64,000 nt of DNA from Rhizobium sophoriradicis (GTDB lineage Bacteria > Pseudomonadota > Alphaproteobacteria > Rhizobiales > Rhizobiaceae): NCBI RefSeq assembly GCF_003939025.1, contig NZ_RQIH01000001.1, positions 62,001-126,000 of the forward strand. Direction: 5' to 3'. This document shows, one piece after another, positions 18,255 to 26,277 of the stretch. The position numbers were made by a program, and so were the translations under genes. The notes beneath the pieces were generated by a model. That model was not told where the DNA came from. It worked only from the letters and a program-made list of their open reading frames with translations, and made no database searches. Position 1 is the stretch's first letter; each line of letters opens with the position of its first letter.

Positions 18255-18947
18255 TCAAACCCAATCCACCGGCTTGGTAAGAGGCTTCATCTTGCTGCGC
18301 GGCAGAGGATCGGCGAACAGCGCGGCCGCGAGGTCAGCGTCGGTGATGTAGGCGACCTTGGAAGCCACCTTCGTCAACGAAGGCGCCGGCACGGGGCGGT
18401 TGGCCTGCTGCGGCAGTACGGGAGCGACGACCACCACCGTCTTGCCCAGATCTTCGGTCGCGATCCGGATCGGTTCGACCAGGTCTGTATCGTTGGTGAG
18501 CACATAAGCCACATCAAAGGCGTTCTGGAACGCGTCCCGTACCAGGTGGACACCCAGCTTTACGTCCGTTCCCTTCTCCTGCGGCGTGGCGACATACACG
18601 AATTCCGGATAGGGTTGAGGCCAGACATAGCCGTCAGGCTTTGCCATCGGCGGGTGGACGAGCTTGACCCACCTGTTGCTGATGGTGAAGTTCCCCGAAT
18701 GGATCGCAATGGCGCCCGTCGACTTCAGCGCAGCCAGATATGCTTGCTGCTTGCCCACGGCAGCCGGATCGATCTTGCCCGACACGTAAGCGGTATAGAA
18801 GTTGACCACGTCAATGGTGGTGTTCGGATCGTCGGCCGTGGCAAGTGCCTGTGCCAACGCATGAACGTTCAGCCAACGGAACTGCCGGTTCTTGCGGAGG
18901 CGCGCGTGGTAGAAGTTGAATCCGTCGATATAGAAGATGGCGCGCAT
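18255..18947 (-). CDS. NYN-domain (PIN-like) putative ribonuclease
   Basis: A 230-aa NYN/LabA-like protein. The fold signature is clear: MRAIFYIDGFNFYHARLRKN at the N-terminus with the first catalytic Asp, a central acidic site (EKGTDVKLGVHLVRDAF), and VAYVLTNDTDLVEPIRIA with the third acidic cluster. These match a metal-dependent PIN-type RNase fold. It starts two bases after the stop of the 170-aa upstream gene, so the two are co-transcribed. The start is ATG 18947; an extension upstream would run back through the neighbour in another frame. Targets are unknown. NYN proteins cut RNA in both housekeeping and defence settings. Confidence 0.8.
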   Translation of the reverse strand: MRAIFYIDGFNFYHARLRKNRQFRWLNVHALAQALATADDPNTTIDVVNFYTAYVSGKIDPAAVGKQQAYLAALKSTGAIAIHSGNFTISNRWVKLVHPPMAKPDGYVWPQPYPEFVYVATPQEKGTDVKLGVHLVRDAFQNAFDVAYVLTNDTDLVEPIRIATEDLGKTVVVVAPVLPQQANRPVPAPSLTKVASKVAYITDADLAAALFADPLPRSKMKPLTKPVDWV

Positions 18948-18949
18948 AG

Positions 18950-19462
18950 TCAGATCTCCAGATCCGTTGCGCCGATCTCCAACATTCGCTCGTAGAGGGC
19001 GTGAAAACGGTCTGCCGGAAAACCTTCCGTGCCATTGGTCTTGTGCTGGCTGACAACGAGATAGGGGTTCCAGATCTGCACATAGTGAAGGCTTCCCGAC
19101 ACGCCGGGCTTGGTCGCGATGAATCCAAGCTCCTCGAGCTTGCGCACGCGTTCCTTCCAGGTCGAGACGCCGCGCAGCCCCGAGAACCCCGAGGCAAACG
19201 CGATTTCCTGCTGCTTGCTGAGCGTTACGAAGCCGTCGTCGTTGCTCCGGCACCACAGCTCGAGGTACGTCGACGAAACAGGCTTGCCCTTCCCCGAGAG
19301 GGCATCCATGATGGATCCGAGGAGCGGCATGGTGCGGGGGATGGTCGTGAAGCCCTTGGCGGTCTTCCGGTTCCAGACATCGGTCGGGTCGACCGTACCG
19401 AACACCTGCTGGCGCAGCTCGGCCTGCTTCTCTTCGATCTTCTTCTTAACGGCGGGAGCCAT
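18950..19462 (-). CDS. Putative winged-helix protein, 170 aa, partner of the NYN gene
   Basis: A small basic protein with a charged helix at the N-terminus (VKKKIEEKQAELRQQVFG). A region that reads like a winged helix follows: STYLELWCRSNDDGFVTLS, then STWKERVRKLEELGFIATKP and SGSLHYVQIWNPYLV. Such a layout is seen in plasmid replication initiators and in transcription factors, but I cannot assign a family. It sits two bases upstream of the NYN gene. The AT-rich region upstream carries short repeats, so a replication role is conceivable but weak. Confidence 0.55.
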   Translation of the reverse strand: MAPAVKKKIEEKQAELRQQVFGTVDPTDVWNRKTAKGFTTIPRTMPLLGSIMDALSGKGKPVSSTYLELWCRSNDDGFVTLSKQQEIAFASGFSGLRGVSTWKERVRKLEELGFIATKPGVSGSLHYVQIWNPYLVVSQHKTNGTEGFPADRFHALYERMLEIGATDLEI

Positions 19463-19825
19463 ATGATATTCCTTTCAATAAATTTCGTAGCCTAGATATA
19501 ATTATTTTATGTAGTTATTTCAAGTATTTAGTAATCGTCTCAGCGTTTTTGATTCCGCATGTATCGCCCATTCATGGATAATTCTTTGCCCATGTATCGT
19601 CAAGTCAGAGGTTTTGAGGCGTTGAGATAAGAAGGGAAAGCAAGGTTTTCCAGTCGGTTACAGGAAATTTCCTGTGCTCCCGTGTTATCCTGTTATCCCT
19701 GAGTGCTAATACGTGCTCCCCTGTGCTCGAATGGAGAGGGTCCGGGAGAGGGTCAACCTTTGACAGGATTGGTGTTCTGTCCCATATAGTGACTGAGACC
19801 ACTAGCAGCTATGCTGTTAGTCCAA
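19463..19825. other. AT-rich intergenic region with short repeats
   Basis: The part nearest 19463 is AT-rich and probably holds the promoter of the minus-strand operon. Around 19663-19730 there is a palindrome GGAAATTTCC, a tandem TGTTATCC pair and two copies of CCTGTGCTC. No convincing gene is seen on either strand. Confidence 0.4.
19683..19698. repeat. Tandem 8-base repeat TGTTATCC x2
   Basis: Two perfect adjacent copies of TGTTATCC lie between two copies of CCTGTGCTC (19671-19679 and 19720-19728). They could be protein-binding repeats upstream of the winged-helix gene. No function is shown. Confidence 0.4.
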
Positions 19826-19866
19826 GAGCCGCCGAGGAGCAATCCGAAGCGGCTTTTGGCTTTTTA
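19826..19866 (+). terminator. Possible rho-independent terminator
   Basis: AGCCGC and GCGGCT can pair across a loop of about 16 bases, and are followed by TTTGGCTTTTT. The loop is long and there is no intact plus-strand gene just upstream, so this is tentative. Confidence 0.3.
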
Positions 19867-19867
19867 A

Positions 19868-20130
19868 AAGAGTATGTCATCCACGATGTCAGTCGGCCGG
19901 CGCACCAGATGGCTTGCCGTGGTGTCGCCGATGACCACCAGGACAATTTCAGCAGGTTCGAACGGCGTCCGGTTGGTCACATACTTGTAGCCTTCATCCA
20001 TATCATAGCGCGGATGCTGGCGTGAGGCGGTGTAGGCTCCCAGGAATACGTTGATACTGATCGCGGCGAGCGCGGGAAGGATCTCGTTGACGTCCGCTTG
20101 CTTCTGAATGACTTCCGCGTAGGTCGGGTT
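19868..20130 (-). pseudogene. C-terminal remnant of an unknown protein
   Basis: The minus strand is open without a start codon from about 20130 and reads PTYAEVIQKQADVNEILPAL, then SINVFLGAYTASRQHPRYDM, DEGYKYVTNRTPFEPAEIVL and a stop after DIVDDILF. The composition is clearly protein-like. I do not recognise the family. It is cut at its 5' end near the IS66 tnpA relic, which suggests that a transposition or deletion removed the rest. Confidence 0.4.
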
Positions 20131-20148
20131 ATATTAGTGGGGCAAACA

Positions 20149-20472
20149 TCATGAAGGTGTGAAGGCTTCCAACCGTCCCCATTTCGCCAGAGGATCGTCT
20201 CTGAAGACCGTGTCCATTGTCCATTCTCCGCAAGAACGAGGCTGGCAAGCAGCGGTAAAATGTCGGTGCTTGGAAACCTTCCCAGCGTCTAAGACCGCAC
20301 GACGCCAGCCAAAGAGCTGCGACGGGTGAATCCCGAGCTGATGCGCAATCGCCGAGACGCTCTCGCCTGGCTCTAACGCCTCCGCCACCGCCCGTGCCTT
20401 GAACTAATCCGCCCAGCGTCGGCGAAGCTGCCGCGGCGCACCCTCAAGGCGCTCGGCAACAGCTTTGATCAT
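20149..20472 (-). pseudogene. tnpA: IS66-family tnpA (accessory transposase) with an in-frame stop
   Basis: From ATG 20472 the frame reads MIKAVAERLEGAPRQLRRRW, then AD, a TAG stop and FKARAVAEALEPGESVSAIA, continuing HQLGIHPSQLFGWRRAVL. This is the helix-turn-helix TnpA of IS66-type elements. The nonsense codon lies near 20405, and the C-terminal part diverges from the usual sequence. The partner genes tnpB and tnpC are not next to it. It is an inactive element fragment. Confidence 0.7.
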
Positions 20473-20711
20473 ATGGGAGGTTCTAGTTCCAGAACCAGGC
20501 GCCGACATAGGAGCTCACAGCAGCTCATCGTCTCCGCTACCAATATCCGACCGCTCACCCCCTCCGCCCGACGGGGTCTGCTTGCCGCTTCCCCGAGAAC
20601 CCCGCACGCTTCGTTCTTGGCAAAAAGCGTATTTGCAAAGATAGCGCTCGTCTCGTATTGCAGAGAATCATTTTTATTGTTACGTGTTTGGAAACAATTA
20701 CTGGGACTCTC

Positions 20712-21050
20712 TTGAAAATCCGGTTCCCTGACAAGGCTTGCCAAGAGCTATGCAACCACCATCGCAATCTCGTCCATGCCTTTGGCGAGGAAATTGCCCG
20801 GCGGATCTGCTGCATGCTCTCGCTTCTTCAAGCTGCCCCCAATATGGCAGAAATCCCGGCCAAACCGCCTGTAAGCTGCACGGTTTCTCCGGCATCAGGG
20901 AAATTTACGCTCAACGTTGGAAAAACTCATCAGTTGGAGTTCCGGGCCGCAAATAGCCCAGTAGCCCCAATTGATGATTTGTCCGCCGTCAAAGAGATCG
21001 AAATCCTAGGTATCATCCCAACGCCCGCCGCCCGAGGGAAACAACGATGA
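20712..21050 (+). CDS. higB: HigB/RelE-type toxin
   Basis: A TTG start at 20712 gives a 112-aa protein beginning LKIRFPDKACQELCNHHRN. This matches the opening of HigB killer proteins, which are ribosome-dependent mRNA nucleases of the RelE fold. The C-terminal part (LNVGKTHQLEFRAANSPVAP, EIEILGI) fits the core sheet. It ends in an ATGA overlap with the HigA-type gene, the standard toxin-first order of higBA. The longer frame starting at 20658 has an unrelated N-terminus. The usual C-terminal catalytic residues are not clear by eye, so activity is uncertain. Confidence 0.6.
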   Translation: MKIRFPDKACQELCNHHRNLVHAFGEEIARRICCMLSLLQAAPNMAEIPAKPPVSCTVSPASGKFTLNVGKTHQLEFRAANSPVAPIDDLSAVKEIEILGIIPTPAARGKQR

Positions 21051-22150
21051 CCGATCGTAGCCATAACTACCATCCTGACCATTGTGCGCCACCAGGCGAC
21101 CTCATTCAGATGTATCTGGACGATCTCGATATATCCGCTCGTGAGCTTGCTCGCCGTTGTGGTAGATCAGGGAAGCTCCTGTCGGAGATCATCGCCGGCA
21201 AAGCCCCGATAGAACCGGAAACCGCACTGCAGCTCGAGAAGGTTCTTGATGTCTCGGCCTCCATTTGGATCAATATGGAGGCCAACTATCGGCTTCACAG
21301 CGCCAGACTCTCAGAGGAAGAGTCTCTGGTGGATTCCTACGAATGGGCAAAGCTGTTTCCTATCAAAGAGCTGGCCGAACGGGGGTACTTACGGAAAGTC
21401 GCCGACAGGGCCGCGCAGGTCAAAGAGGTGCTTGTTTTCTTCGGAGTCGGCACCGTCAAAGCTTGCGAGGAAAAGATCGACGAACTTCTTCAGGTCGATT
21501 TTAGGACCACGCAAAAATTCACCGCGAACAGACCCGCTTTGGCTGCTTGGCTCCGCATTGGTGAGCGGAGTGCTCAAGCAATCGAATCCCGGGAGTATGA
21601 TCGCGACGCATTTCTTAGCGCGCTCGGACAGCTGCGACCACTTTCGAGAACGTCGTTGACGGAAGCGCTTCCAAAAATTCGAGACCTTTGTGCGCATGCC
21701 GGCGTCGCATTCGTTCTTGAAAAGCCGCTTCCAAAAACCAGAGCAAGCGGGGCGTCGAGGTGGCTCTCGCCGCGGAAAGCATTGATCCAGCAAAGTGCGC
21801 GATATTTAACCGGCGACCATTTCTGGTTCACCTTCTTCCATGAGTGCGCGCACTTACTGCTTCATAGCCGAAAAGAGATTTTTATCGACATCGACCGAGG
21901 GCCAGGGAGCGCGACCCCCGTCCAGGAAGAAGAAGCGAATCTTTGGGCTTCAGACTTTTTGATTCCAGCTTCGGAGATGCGAGAATTTCAGAAAACCTTC
22001 TCCGGAGATGAGAAGGAAATCACAGCCTTCGCATCGCGCATCAAAATCGCGCCTGGAATCGTCGTGGGACAGCTGCAGCACAATGGCGTTCTTTCACATA
22101 ACAAATTCAATAGCTTAAAAGAACGCCTAACCTGGGAATCCGAAACATGA
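21047..22150 (+). CDS. higA: HigA-type antitoxin fused to an ImmA/IrrE metallopeptidase domain
   Basis: A 367-aa protein. Residues 15-75 form an XRE-type helix-turn-helix of the HigA class (DLIQMYLDDLDISARELARR, GRSGKLLSEIIAGKAPIEPE). The C-terminal half is a zinc peptidase domain with FTFFHECAHLLLHSRKE (HExxH-like HECAH, about residues 263-280) and a third acidic position in QEEEANLWASDFLIP. In such proteins the HTH binds the promoter and the toxin, and the peptidase part can make repression conditional. It overlaps higB by four bases and lies 123 bases upstream of the ubiquitin-like operon, so it might also sense or control that operon; this is inference from position. Confidence 0.82.
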   Translation: MTDRSHNYHPDHCAPPGDLIQMYLDDLDISARELARRCGRSGKLLSEIIAGKAPIEPETALQLEKVLDVSASIWINMEANYRLHSARLSEEESLVDSYEWAKLFPIKELAERGYLRKVADRAAQVKEVLVFFGVGTVKACEEKIDELLQVDFRTTQKFTANRPALAAWLRIGERSAQAIESREYDRDAFLSALGQLRPLSRTSLTEALPKIRDLCAHAGVAFVLEKPLPKTRASGASRWLSPRKALIQQSARYLTGDHFWFTFFHECAHLLLHSRKEIFIDIDRGPGSATPVQEEEANLWASDFLIPASEMREFQKTFSGDEKEITAFASRIKIAPGIVVGQLQHNGVLSHNKFNSLKERLTWESET

Positions 22151-22273
22151 AACGCATTGAGCGCGACGTTTTTAAATAAATTTGCCACCAAATGCGTAAC
22201 ATATAATTGACTCTGGGCTGCCCCAGATTTATGTCTTCGGTATCGGCGGGAACGCCAACCGGAGAACCTGAAC

Positions 22274-23395
22274 ATGACCACGCATGCAGATGACGTTTCT
22301 GGAAACCACGGCCGTTCCGGCAGCGGCCGTTTCATCTTCATTTCCAACGAGAACTTCGTTTTCTCGAAAGTGCATATCGGCGACCATCAGGTAACGGGGA
22401 GTCAGATCGTTGAAGCCGCTGGCAAGCATCCTGTCGAAGACTACGTAGTCCTTCACCACCTGCCGGCCGGTGAGCTTGAAACCAAGCGTCCCAACGAGTT
22501 GGCGAAGCTCGACAACGACGACCATCATTTCTTTGTCATCAAGAGTGCGGGTGTCGACTATTCGTTTTCCGTCGACGGGCTCGCGATGGTCTGGCCCCGT
22601 CCTCACATCAGCGCGGACAATCTCGTGTACCTCGCTCGCGCCGAAACCGATAGCGAGGTCATCATCCACCGTGGTGATGGTGCTGCCGACATTTATGAGG
22701 GCGACGATCAGATCGCGCTTGTTCCGACTGGTGTTGAGAGGTTCACGACCCGGCCGGCACGCAAAGACATCACGATCACTGTAGACGGGGAGCCCTACCA
22801 TCCGCCTCGCCGCAAGATGACGCCCAATGAGATAATAAGGCAGGCAACGGGGCAGGATCCGTCTCAGATCTATCTCGTCCGCATCAACCGCGGTGACGAA
22901 CGGGAGAGCTATCAGGGAAAGGGCGACGAAGTCATCCGGCTCCGTGACGGCATGGTCTTCGTCACCATTTCGGTAGGACCTACTCCCGTTTCCGACCCCG
23001 CGTTTGAACAGGGAGCTGGCCTCATGATAATGGGGCTGACTGCTCTTGGCTATCAGGTGGTACCCGTACCGGATACGTCCGATAAGCTGGTCTTTGACTA
23101 CACGGTGCAGTCCGGCCCTTACGCGGGGAAGACTTTCAAGATCGGCTTTGTGGTGCCGCCGGACTTTCCGCTCACATGGCCGAGTGGCATCCATTTGTCG
23201 CCTGAGGTCCACCCCTTGAATCCCGGCGGCGTGCATCCGACTGGTGGCGTGCACAAGGAACATGCTGCGCCGTTTCAGACCGGGCTTGGTGGCGAGTGGC
23301 AATACTGGTCTCGGCCATATAACCATCGCGGAAGGCTTGATGAGCCAGTTCGCTCCTACATGAACCATGTCTGGAACTTGTGGGACAGCCAATGA
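22274..23395 (+). CDS. Multiubiquitin-type protein with an E2-like C-terminal domain
   Basis: 373 aa with three successive ubiquitin-like segments of about 70-80 residues: residues 19-92 (FIFISNENFVFSKVHIGDHQ), 93-162 (DYSFSVDGLAMVWPRPHISA) and 163-240 (KDITITVDGEPYHPPRRKMT). The last about 125 residues resemble the UBC/RWD fold of prokaryotic E2-like families (GFVVPPDFPLTWPSGIHLSP, then HKEH and GGEWQYWSRPYNHRGRL). The whole protein contains no cysteine, so the E2-like domain cannot form a thioester. The stop overlaps the start of the JAB-E1 gene (ATGA). Known relatives are ubiquitin-like operons (Bil, Bub and multiubiquitin types) linked to antiphage defence. The three-domain-plus-E2 layout is read by eye. 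Confidence 0.75.
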   Translation: MTTHADDVSGNHGRSGSGRFIFISNENFVFSKVHIGDHQVTGSQIVEAAGKHPVEDYVVLHHLPAGELETKRPNELAKLDNDDHHFFVIKSAGVDYSFSVDGLAMVWPRPHISADNLVYLARAETDSEVIIHRGDGAADIYEGDDQIALVPTGVERFTTRPARKDITITVDGEPYHPPRRKMTPNEIIRQATGQDPSQIYLVRINRGDERESYQGKGDEVIRLRDGMVFVTISVGPTPVSDPAFEQGAGLMIMGLTALGYQVVPVPDTSDKLVFDYTVQSGPYAGKTFKIGFVVPPDFPLTWPSGIHLSPEVHPLNPGGVHPTGGVHKEHAAPFQTGLGGEWQYWSRPYNHRGRLDEPVRSYMNHVWNLWDSQ

Positions 23396-24882
23396 CCACA
23401 GACAGCTACAGCGTAGCAATGACCAAGGAGTGCGATCGCGTGCTCCGCGGTCATCTTCTCAGGCGGGACCGCCAGGAGGACCTTTGTTTCGCACTCTGGA
23501 ACCTAAGTCGGGGTTCGTCCCGGACGACGGCTTTGATCAGCAAAGTCATTTTCCCCCGTGAAGGCGAAAGGTCGGTTCACGGCAACGTTAGCTTCAATCC
23601 CGGCTATTTCGAACGAGCTTTGTCGGAAGCAAACGCAGCTGACGCGGGCCTCGCGCTCCTCCATAGCCATCCGGACGGTCGAGGTTGGCAAAACATGAGC
23701 CGCGACGACATCAACGCCGAATGCGGCAATGCTGGACGAGTGTTTGGTGCTACGAAACTGCCGTTCGTCGGCCTCACGATGGCTGGCGACGGCTCTTGGA
23801 GCGGTCGCTTTTGGATGCGCACTGCTCCGCGAACCTATGAACGGATGGACTGCGGTCTCGTCAGGGTCGTAGGCGACGTCTTCGGTCTCCACTACTACGA
23901 CGGCTTGCTGCCGGCTCCGAAATCGACGAAGGCGCAGATTCGAACCGTTGCCTCCTGGGGAAAGAAAAGGCAGGCCGATCTGGCGCGACTACGAGTAGGA
24001 ATCGTGGGCGCGGGGAGCGTCGGCGGCCTGATTGGCGAGGCCCTTGCTCGTACAGGATTTGAAGACGTCAAGGTCATAGATTTCGACCACATTGAAGAGC
24101 ATAACCTTGACAGGCTTGTCTATGCTGAACGGTCGAACGTAGGGAATTTGAAAGCAACTACTTTGGCCGACCGCCTGCAATCTGTCGCAACGGGATCGAA
24201 CTTCCATTGCGAGCCGGTGTCTGTTGCGGTCTACGAGGAGGAAGGATTCAGGAAAGCGCTCGATTGCGACATTCTCCTTTCCTGCGTTGATCGGCCTTGG
24301 GGTCGGCATGTCCTGAATCTGATCGCCTACGCCCACCTGATACCGGTCATTGACGGCGGCATTGCCGTGCAGACGAAGTCCAATGGCGAGCTTAGGCGCG
24401 CCGATTGGCGTGCCCACACCTGCGCTCCCGGGCAAGCCTGTATGGCTTGCCTCGGACAGTATTCAACCGGCCTAGTTCAAACCGAGCGCGAAGGCTTGCT
24501 TGACGACCCGAAATACATCGAAGGCTTACCTGCTGGTCATCCCCTCAAGGCGCGCGAGAACGTCTTCGCGTTCTCCATGTCCTGCGCCAGTTTCCAGATG
24601 ATGCAATTGCTCAACTATGCTCTCGCGCCTCTTGGCCTGGCTGGACCACGACCGCAGATGTACCATTTTGTAGGTGGATTTCTGGAGAAGGCTGAACAGA
24701 TCGAGTGCGAACCCGATTGCGCATTCAGGGAAATCGTCGCCAAGGGTGATAACTGCCGCTACTATGTCGTGGGCACGCGACCCTCGACCAAATTCGAGAT
24801 CAAAGAGAACGACCGATTAGCCGATCATAATCCCTCGCCGTTCCGGCGATTTATCAAGTGGCTATCACGCCTGCTGACATGA
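23392..24882 (+). CDS. JAB/JAMM peptidase fused to an E1-like (ThiF) activating enzyme
   Basis: The ATG at 23392 is chosen because it overlaps the previous stop; this gives 496 aa. The N-terminal domain (1-160) is a JAMM metallopeptidase with LLHSHPDGRGWQNMSRDDI, the HxHP...SxxD zinc site used by deubiquitinases. The C-terminal domain (about 195-470) is E1-like: VGIVGAGSVGGLIGEALART nucleotide loop, KVIDFDHIEEHNLDR for ATP/Mg, and a Cys-rich stretch HTCAPGQACMACLG that could bind zinc or hold the catalytic Cys. It would trim the ubiquitin-like partner and adenylate it. A basic hydrophobic tail (FRRFIKWLSRLLT) could touch membrane. Confidence 0.85.
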   Translation: MTTDSYSVAMTKECDRVLRGHLLRRDRQEDLCFALWNLSRGSSRTTALISKVIFPREGERSVHGNVSFNPGYFERALSEANAADAGLALLHSHPDGRGWQNMSRDDINAECGNAGRVFGATKLPFVGLTMAGDGSWSGRFWMRTAPRTYERMDCGLVRVVGDVFGLHYYDGLLPAPKSTKAQIRTVASWGKKRQADLARLRVGIVGAGSVGGLIGEALARTGFEDVKVIDFDHIEEHNLDRLVYAERSNVGNLKATTLADRLQSVATGSNFHCEPVSVAVYEEEGFRKALDCDILLSCVDRPWGRHVLNLIAYAHLIPVIDGGIAVQTKSNGELRRADWRAHTCAPGQACMACLGQYSTGLVQTEREGLLDDPKYIEGLPAGHPLKARENVFAFSMSCASFQMMQLLNYALAPLGLAGPRPQMYHFVGGFLEKAEQIECEPDCAFREIVAKGDNCRYYVVGTRPSTKFEIKENDRLADHNPSPFRRFIKWLSRLLT

Positions 24883-25011
24883 GTAACGCGCGCCTCCGCG
24901 GCGGGAAGGAAGCATTCGGTTCATGCTCGCTCGACTAGCAAGCGCCTTGATCCCGGCACCCAATGACCAAGAGGAGGCAATCACAACCACGCGTATTCGC
25001 CGAAAGGTGAT

Positions 25012-25248
25012 ATGGACCTGCCTACATTGCATCGTTCGCCCGTTCTCGTTGCCCGCAATTGGTGGCAGCCGAGATCGTGGAGACTCTCGGCGTCAAAGTT
25101 GATTGACGGCCGAGCTTCCGATGCGCTGGCGGTCCAACGCCTAATCGCGGAATCGATTGCCAAGAAGGGTGGTAACACTCTCCTGTCCTGCGCCGGCTAT
25201 TTGTCGCCGGACATTATCGCCGGTTTCCGAGAGCAAGCTAGCAGGTAG
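25012..25248 (+). CDS. Hypothetical short frame, 78 aa
   Basis: An ATG frame reads MDLPTLHRSPVLVARNWWQP and later DALAVQRLIAESIAKKGGNT. Parts look protein-like, but there is no clear ribosome site and no recognised family. It ends beside the decayed DUF1612 gene and may itself be a relic. Nothing else is seen in 24883-25255. Confidence 0.25.
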   Translation: MDLPTLHRSPVLVARNWWQPRSWRLSASKLIDGRASDALAVQRLIAESIAKKGGNTLLSCAGYLSPDIIAGFREQASR

Positions 25249-25255
25249 GTTCGGG

Positions 25256-26235
25256 TCAGCCGGCACATCGACTATGAAGCCCAAGTCGAAGCTGGTGGGC
25301 GGACTCTCTCGGGTAGCCACGCGGATTGCAAACGCCACGGGTCTCGCCGATCGCGGGCGCCAACAGGTCATGTTCTTTCATCCCAATCTCGGTTCCCCAC
25401 CAAAAGACCGTGGGCGATGGCGAGCAGCCGAGTTTCCCGGTCGCGATGCCGGCGCCGATCGACGGGAGGCCAAGATTGACCACCTTCAGATGCGCCTCCG
25501 TGGTGAGGTCGGTCTGGCGCTGGATCGAGGCGGCCAGCAGCCGGCCGAGCCACGGGGCATGCTGCAGGCACGGCCAGCTCGTTCCAAGCATCGAGGGCGA
25601 CGACCGCCTGCTGCACGGCGGCAGGTCTTGCGCCTGCCCCAACACGCAGCGCCATTCCTCGAACCGCTCGTTCTCCCAGTCGAGATCATAGACCATCGGA
25701 ACCTTGTCCCGAGCGCTTTTGGCGCGGCCGAGCCATTTACCTGTTCGGTCGCGGCCTCCGATCGGGCCAGCACCGGCGCTATGGCGGCGAACTCAGCGTC
25801 GAGCCCGTCAGTCCCGTCATCGCCATCGTCCCGCTTCCCTCCCCGACCGGACCAATATCCGGTTCGACCTCGCTGCTCGTTGAGGTGCCGTCTAACCCAC
25901 CCCCGAAGGCTGGCCCCTCTCCGCAGGCCGTTGGAGCTGAGGGCCCAGGCCAGCGGCTGGCTGGCAATGCGGCGGCGACTGCGCAGCACGTCGCGGGCGA
26001 TGGTCAGTTCGTAGGTTGGAGTGCAGTTGTCTCGGGTGGCGTCGTGGAGGACGAGGTCTTCGAGATGAACCAGTTCGCCGTCGATCCAGAGGGAGGCGCA
26101 GGCATCAGCAAAATGGGCGCGTTCGAGGAAGCCGTTACCGACCGGCGAACGGGCGATGCGCTCATCGAGCCGCACCAAAATCGCGGTCGCGTCGGCAACC
26201 GGCTTTTGCAGTAACTGGAGCAGATCTGGTGGCAC
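25256..26235 (-). pseudogene. DUF1612-type (RHE_PE00001 family) gene, frameshifted and truncated
   Basis: From ATG 26235 the protein starts MPPDLLQLLQKPVADATAIL and is well preserved through [40 protein letters not shown] and [16 protein letters not shown]. Near 25730 the frame changes (MVYDLDWENERFEEWRCVLG continues in another frame). It changes again near 25630 ([17 protein letters not shown]) and back near 25560 (QHAPWLGRLLAASIQRQTDL). The usual C-terminal HTH is degraded or lost. It is strongly similar to the fragment at 1-643 and has the same orientation. Confidence 0.75.
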
Positions 26236-26254
26236 GGGGGGATTCCGATTTTTT

Positions 26255-26270
26255 GTGAATCATGATTCAC
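26255..26270. repeat. Perfect 16-base palindrome upstream of the IS66 transposase
   Basis: GTGAATCATGATTCAC reads the same on both strands and ends seven bases before the transposase ATG (26278). It could be part of the element end or an operator. I do not see a matching copy at the far end of the element. Confidence 0.5.
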
Positions 26271-26277
26271 TTCCTTT

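Noticed and set aside
18948..19256. Upstream extension of the NYN frame to 19256
   Set aside because: The extension runs through the 170-aa gene in a different frame; the ATG at 18947 gives a normal NYN N-terminus (MRAIFYIDGFNF).
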